From positions 1-7,984 of the forward strand of contig JBARPB010000072.1 in assembly GCA_049642705.1 (NCBI GenBank): 7,984 nucleotides of DNA, in the 5' to 3' direction. The notes under the pieces are model-generated. The model was not told the origin of the DNA and did not search any database. It saw nothing but the letters and a program-made list of their open reading frames with translations. Both the position numbers and the translations under genes were made by a program. Origin of the DNA: CAZYPU01 sp049642705. Its GTDB lineage: Bacteria > Omnitrophota > Gorgyraeia > JABMRN01 > RBG-13-46-9. This document shows positions 6,115-7,984 of the stretch, piece by piece (within the stretch, counting starts at the first letter, position 1; every line of letters starts with the position of its first letter).

Positions 6115-7142
6115 AAAAGAAAATATACGCGGTTTTACTGGCAGGCGGGAAGGGAACGCGGCTCTGGCCTCTTTCCACGGGAAAGTATTCAAAATCCTTT
6201 GTCCGCATAGGAAAAGAAAAGCCCCTTATAACCGAAGCGATCAAGAGGCTCCGAGGCCTTGTTGGCAAAAAGCACATTATTATAGTGGTGGATAAGGCAC
6301 AGGCGCCTTTGTTAAAGAACTTTGCCCGAGGAATTCCGAAACGTAATATCCTCGTCGAACCTTTCGGCAGGAGCACCGCAAGCGCGGTCGGCCTGGCAGC
6401 CATAGAACTTAAGCCCGACGACATAATGGTAGTCCTACCCACAGATTCCCTCATAAAAGAAGGCGCTTCCTTCAGGAAGACAATAAAAGATGCGGTGAAT
6501 TTTGCGCTCGAAAAGGAAAAAGCGCTTATTTGCATCGGGATAAGGCCGAAAGAAGCCTCCACGGCTTACGGTTATATCAAGGTAGGACTGCACCAAAAAA
6601 AGAGCGTCTATGCGATAGATAAATTTATAGAGAAACCGCCAAAAACCCTGGCACGCAGGATGGCAAAAGGTAAAGGTTACTTCTGGAACGCAGGTATCTT
6701 CGTTTTCAGGGCAAAAAGTATTTTAGGCGCCGTGAAAAAACACGCCCCGCAACTCTTGCGCCAGCTCGAACGCATAAGAAAAAATAAAAATAACAAAAGA
6801 AATGCGTACTTGCGGATGAAAAACGTCTCGATAGATTACCAGATTATGGAAAAGGCAAAAAACCTCTATTGCGCGGCAGGGAAATTTTCCTGGCGGGACC
6901 TGGGAAACTGGAGGAGCCTGGAGGAATTATTCAAGAAAGATAAGCGGGGAAATATCTGCTTCGGCAAGGCAACCTTAATGGATACCCGTAACTGCATTAT
7001 CTATAATTCGGAAAAAAACAAACTCGGCACAGTGGGGCTAAAGGATATAGTAGTGGTAAACACCGAAAACGGTACGCTGGTATGCCGTAAAGAAGACGCT
7101 GAGCGGGTTAAAGTATTAAATGACAAAAATACTGGGCCTTGA
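6111..7142 (+). CDS. manC: Mannose-1-phosphate guanylyltransferase-like nucleotidyltransferase
   Basis: Rossmann-like sugar nucleotidyltransferase of 343 residues, probably making GDP-mannose from mannose 1-phosphate and GTP for glycan synthesis. The nucleotide-binding signature is LAGGKGTRLWPLS (10-22). Also present are VEPFGRSTASA (82-92), YGYI (153-156), the sugar-binding FIEKP (172-176), FWNAGIFVF (191-199), SIDYQIMEKA and WRDLGNWRSLEELF, an order typical of GMP-type enzymes. There is no C-terminal isomerase (cupin) domain, so it is the short monofunctional form. Three usually conserved spots differ: PKQF is SKSF (27-30), GRNTAPA is GRSTASA, and the P-[SA]-D-H motif is PTDS (110-113). The general class is secure, but the exact sugar and nucleotide are less so. 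It overlaps trpA by 4 nt and ruvX by 23 nt, so it is likely co-transcribed despite having no pathway link. Confidence 0.8.
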   Translation: MKKKIYAVLLAGGKGTRLWPLSTGKYSKSFVRIGKEKPLITEAIKRLRGLVGKKHIIIVVDKAQAPLLKNFARGIPKRNILVEPFGRSTASAVGLAAIELKPDDIMVVLPTDSLIKEGASFRKTIKDAVNFALEKEKALICIGIRPKEASTAYGYIKVGLHQKKSVYAIDKFIEKPPKTLARRMAKGKGYFWNAGIFVFRAKSILGAVKKHAPQLLRQLERIRKNKNNKRNAYLRMKNVSIDYQIMEKAKNLYCAAGKFSWRDLGNWRSLEELFKKDKRGNICFGKATLMDTRNCIIYNSEKNKLGTVGLKDIVVVNTENGTLVCRKEDAERVKVLNDKNTGP

Positions 7143-7551
7143 CATAGGTTCGAAAAGGATAGGCGTGGCGGTAAGCGATGAGCTCGGCATTACCTCGCGC
7201 GGCCTTTCAACTATTGAGAGAAGAAACGATGAGGAAGTGAGAACCCATTTACGAAACATAATTTCAAGGGAAGGGGTAAAAGAAATCGTAGTGGGGCTCC
7301 CCTTGAATATGAACGGTTCGTACGGTCCGCAGGCCAAGGGGGCTATCGCTTTTGCGGATAACCTGAAAGAAAACCTCAATATCGCCGTGAAATTATGGGA
7401 TGAGCGTATGAGCACGATGGAAGTGGAGCGGATTTTAATCGACGCGGGCACCTCGAGGGCCAAGAGGAAGAAGAAAATCGACAAACTCGCCGCACAGGTG
7501 ATATTGCAGAGTTATCTGAACGCACACAATGTACAGAATAAAAAGCTTTAA
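7120..7551 (+). CDS. ruvX: RuvX/YqgF family nuclease (pre-16S rRNA processing, Holliday-junction-resolvase fold)
   Basis: Cytoplasmic RNase H-like protein of 143 residues, the normal size. In other bacteria the family takes part in 5' maturation of 16S rRNA and was earlier proposed as a Holliday junction resolvase. The N-terminal LGLDIGSKRIGVAVSD (5-20) holds the catalytic Asp8. VGLPLNMNGSYG (58-69) is the family signature, DERMST (94-99) carries Glu95, and KKKIDKLAAQVILQSYL contains Asp121, completing the acidic triad. The ATG at 7120 gives the standard N-terminus. There is only a weak upstream purine stretch, so translation is probably coupled to the manC-like gene, with which it overlaps by 23 nt. 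It overlaps the next gene by the same length. Widely conserved, it is a housekeeping passenger here rather than a tryptophan gene. Confidence 0.95.
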   Translation: MTKILGLDIGSKRIGVAVSDELGITSRGLSTIERRNDEEVRTHLRNIISREGVKEIVVGLPLNMNGSYGPQAKGAIAFADNLKENLNIAVKLWDERMSTMEVERILIDAGTSRAKRKKKIDKLAAQVILQSYLNAHNVQNKKL

Positions 7552-7984
7552 AAACGGGCTTAAGGTTATAACCGCTCTCATGCCGCACATGGAGTCAGTT
7601 GCCATCGGTTTGTGGATAGGGGTAGGGGGAAGGTACGAGGATAAGAAGTCCTGCGGCATCAGCCACCTTATCGAGCACATGCTTTTCAAGGGCACCGAGT
7701 CGCAGACGGCAAGCATGCTTAAAGAGTCGATAGAGGGCGTCGGCGGCAGCTTCAATGCTTTCACGGGCGAGGAGGAAACCTGTTATTTCGTTAAGCTCCC
7801 GTCCGATTACTCAGAGCTCGGTTTGGATATATTGAGCGACATGGTGCTAAACCCGAAGCTTGACCCGGATGAACTCGAGAAGGAAAAACACGTGATTTGC
7901 GAAGAAATAAAGATGTATATGGACCAGCCCGCCCACCGCGCTTTTGATATACTTAGCCATTCGATGTGGCCGAATCACCCCCTG
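7529..7984 (+). CDS. M16 family zinc metallopeptidase, 3'-truncated by the window edge
   Basis: The frame opens at ATG 7529 and stays open to the last base, giving 152 residues of a protein usually near 400-430. It begins MYRIKSFKNGLKVITALMP, the standard start of bacterial processing-peptidase-like (pitrilysin/insulinase clan) enzymes. The inverted zinc motif HLIEH (46-50) is followed by MLFKGT. The downstream EKHVICEEIKMYMDQP segment holds the distal zinc-ligand glutamate expected for the family. GGSFNAFTGEEETCYF is also typical. No signal peptide is visible, so this subgroup is probably cytoplasmic; its substrate cannot be told from sequence. It overlaps ruvX by 23 nt with no evident Shine-Dalgarno, suggesting coupled translation. 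The C-terminal domain and any partner subunit lie beyond the window. Confidence 0.94.
   Translation, partial: MYRIKSFKNGLKVITALMPHMESVAIGLWIGVGGRYEDKKSCGISHLIEHMLFKGTESQTASMLKESIEGVGGSFNAFTGEEETCYFVKLPSDYSELGLDILSDMVLNPKLDPDELEKEKHVICEEIKMYMDQPAHRAFDILSHSMWPNHPL

Overview
The window holds a dense, single-strand bacterial operon. It carries a complete set of tryptophan biosynthesis genes after chorismate, in the order trpE-trpG-trpD-trpC-trpF-trpB-trpA, with trpE cut off at its 5' end by the window edge. Three further genes follow on the same strand: a mannose-1-phosphate guanylyltransferase-like nucleotidyltransferase (manC-like), the Holliday-junction-resolvase-fold gene ruvX/yqgF, and the N-terminal third of an M16-family zinc peptidase cut off by the 3' edge. 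Everything is on the + strand, and only about 20 nt of the 7984 lie between genes.

Layout: trpE (about 1-1145) abuts trpG (1146-1712). A 19-nt gap, built from a 19-bp direct repeat, leads into trpD (1732-2745). Then come trpC (2742-3518), trpF (3520-4140), trpB (4124-5320), trpA (5317-6114, GTG start), manC-like (6111-7142), ruvX (7120-7551) and the M16 peptidase (7529-end). Most junctions are ATGA/GTGA overlaps or longer overlaps, which suggests one polycistronic message with translational coupling. No terminator, internal promoter, tRNA, rRNA, CRISPR array or insertion sequence could be seen. The trp promoter and any leader or attenuator would lie upstream of the window.

How the genes work together: TrpE and TrpG make anthranilate from chorismate and glutamine. 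TrpD adds phosphoribose from PRPP, TrpF isomerises the product, TrpC closes the indole ring, and TrpA/TrpB convert indole-3-glycerol phosphate plus serine to tryptophan. Diagnostic catalytic residues are present in every enzyme whose active site is visible, so the pathway looks functional. The three downstream genes have no known metabolic link to tryptophan and probably share only transcription.

Organism: a bacterium with mid-range GC, unfused trpG/trpD and trpC/trpF genes, lysine-rich proteins and frequent ATA isoleucine codons. Unfused trpEGDCFBA order is found in several Gram-negative-type and candidate phyla. An uncultured lineage such as Omnitrophota is my guess, at low confidence.

I do not see a novel defence, mobile or RNA system. 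The observations most worth checking are the repeat that supplies both the trpG stop and the trpD start, the divergent manC-like gene coupled to trpA, a lysine-rich linker in TrpE, and a perfect 18-bp palindrome inside trpG.
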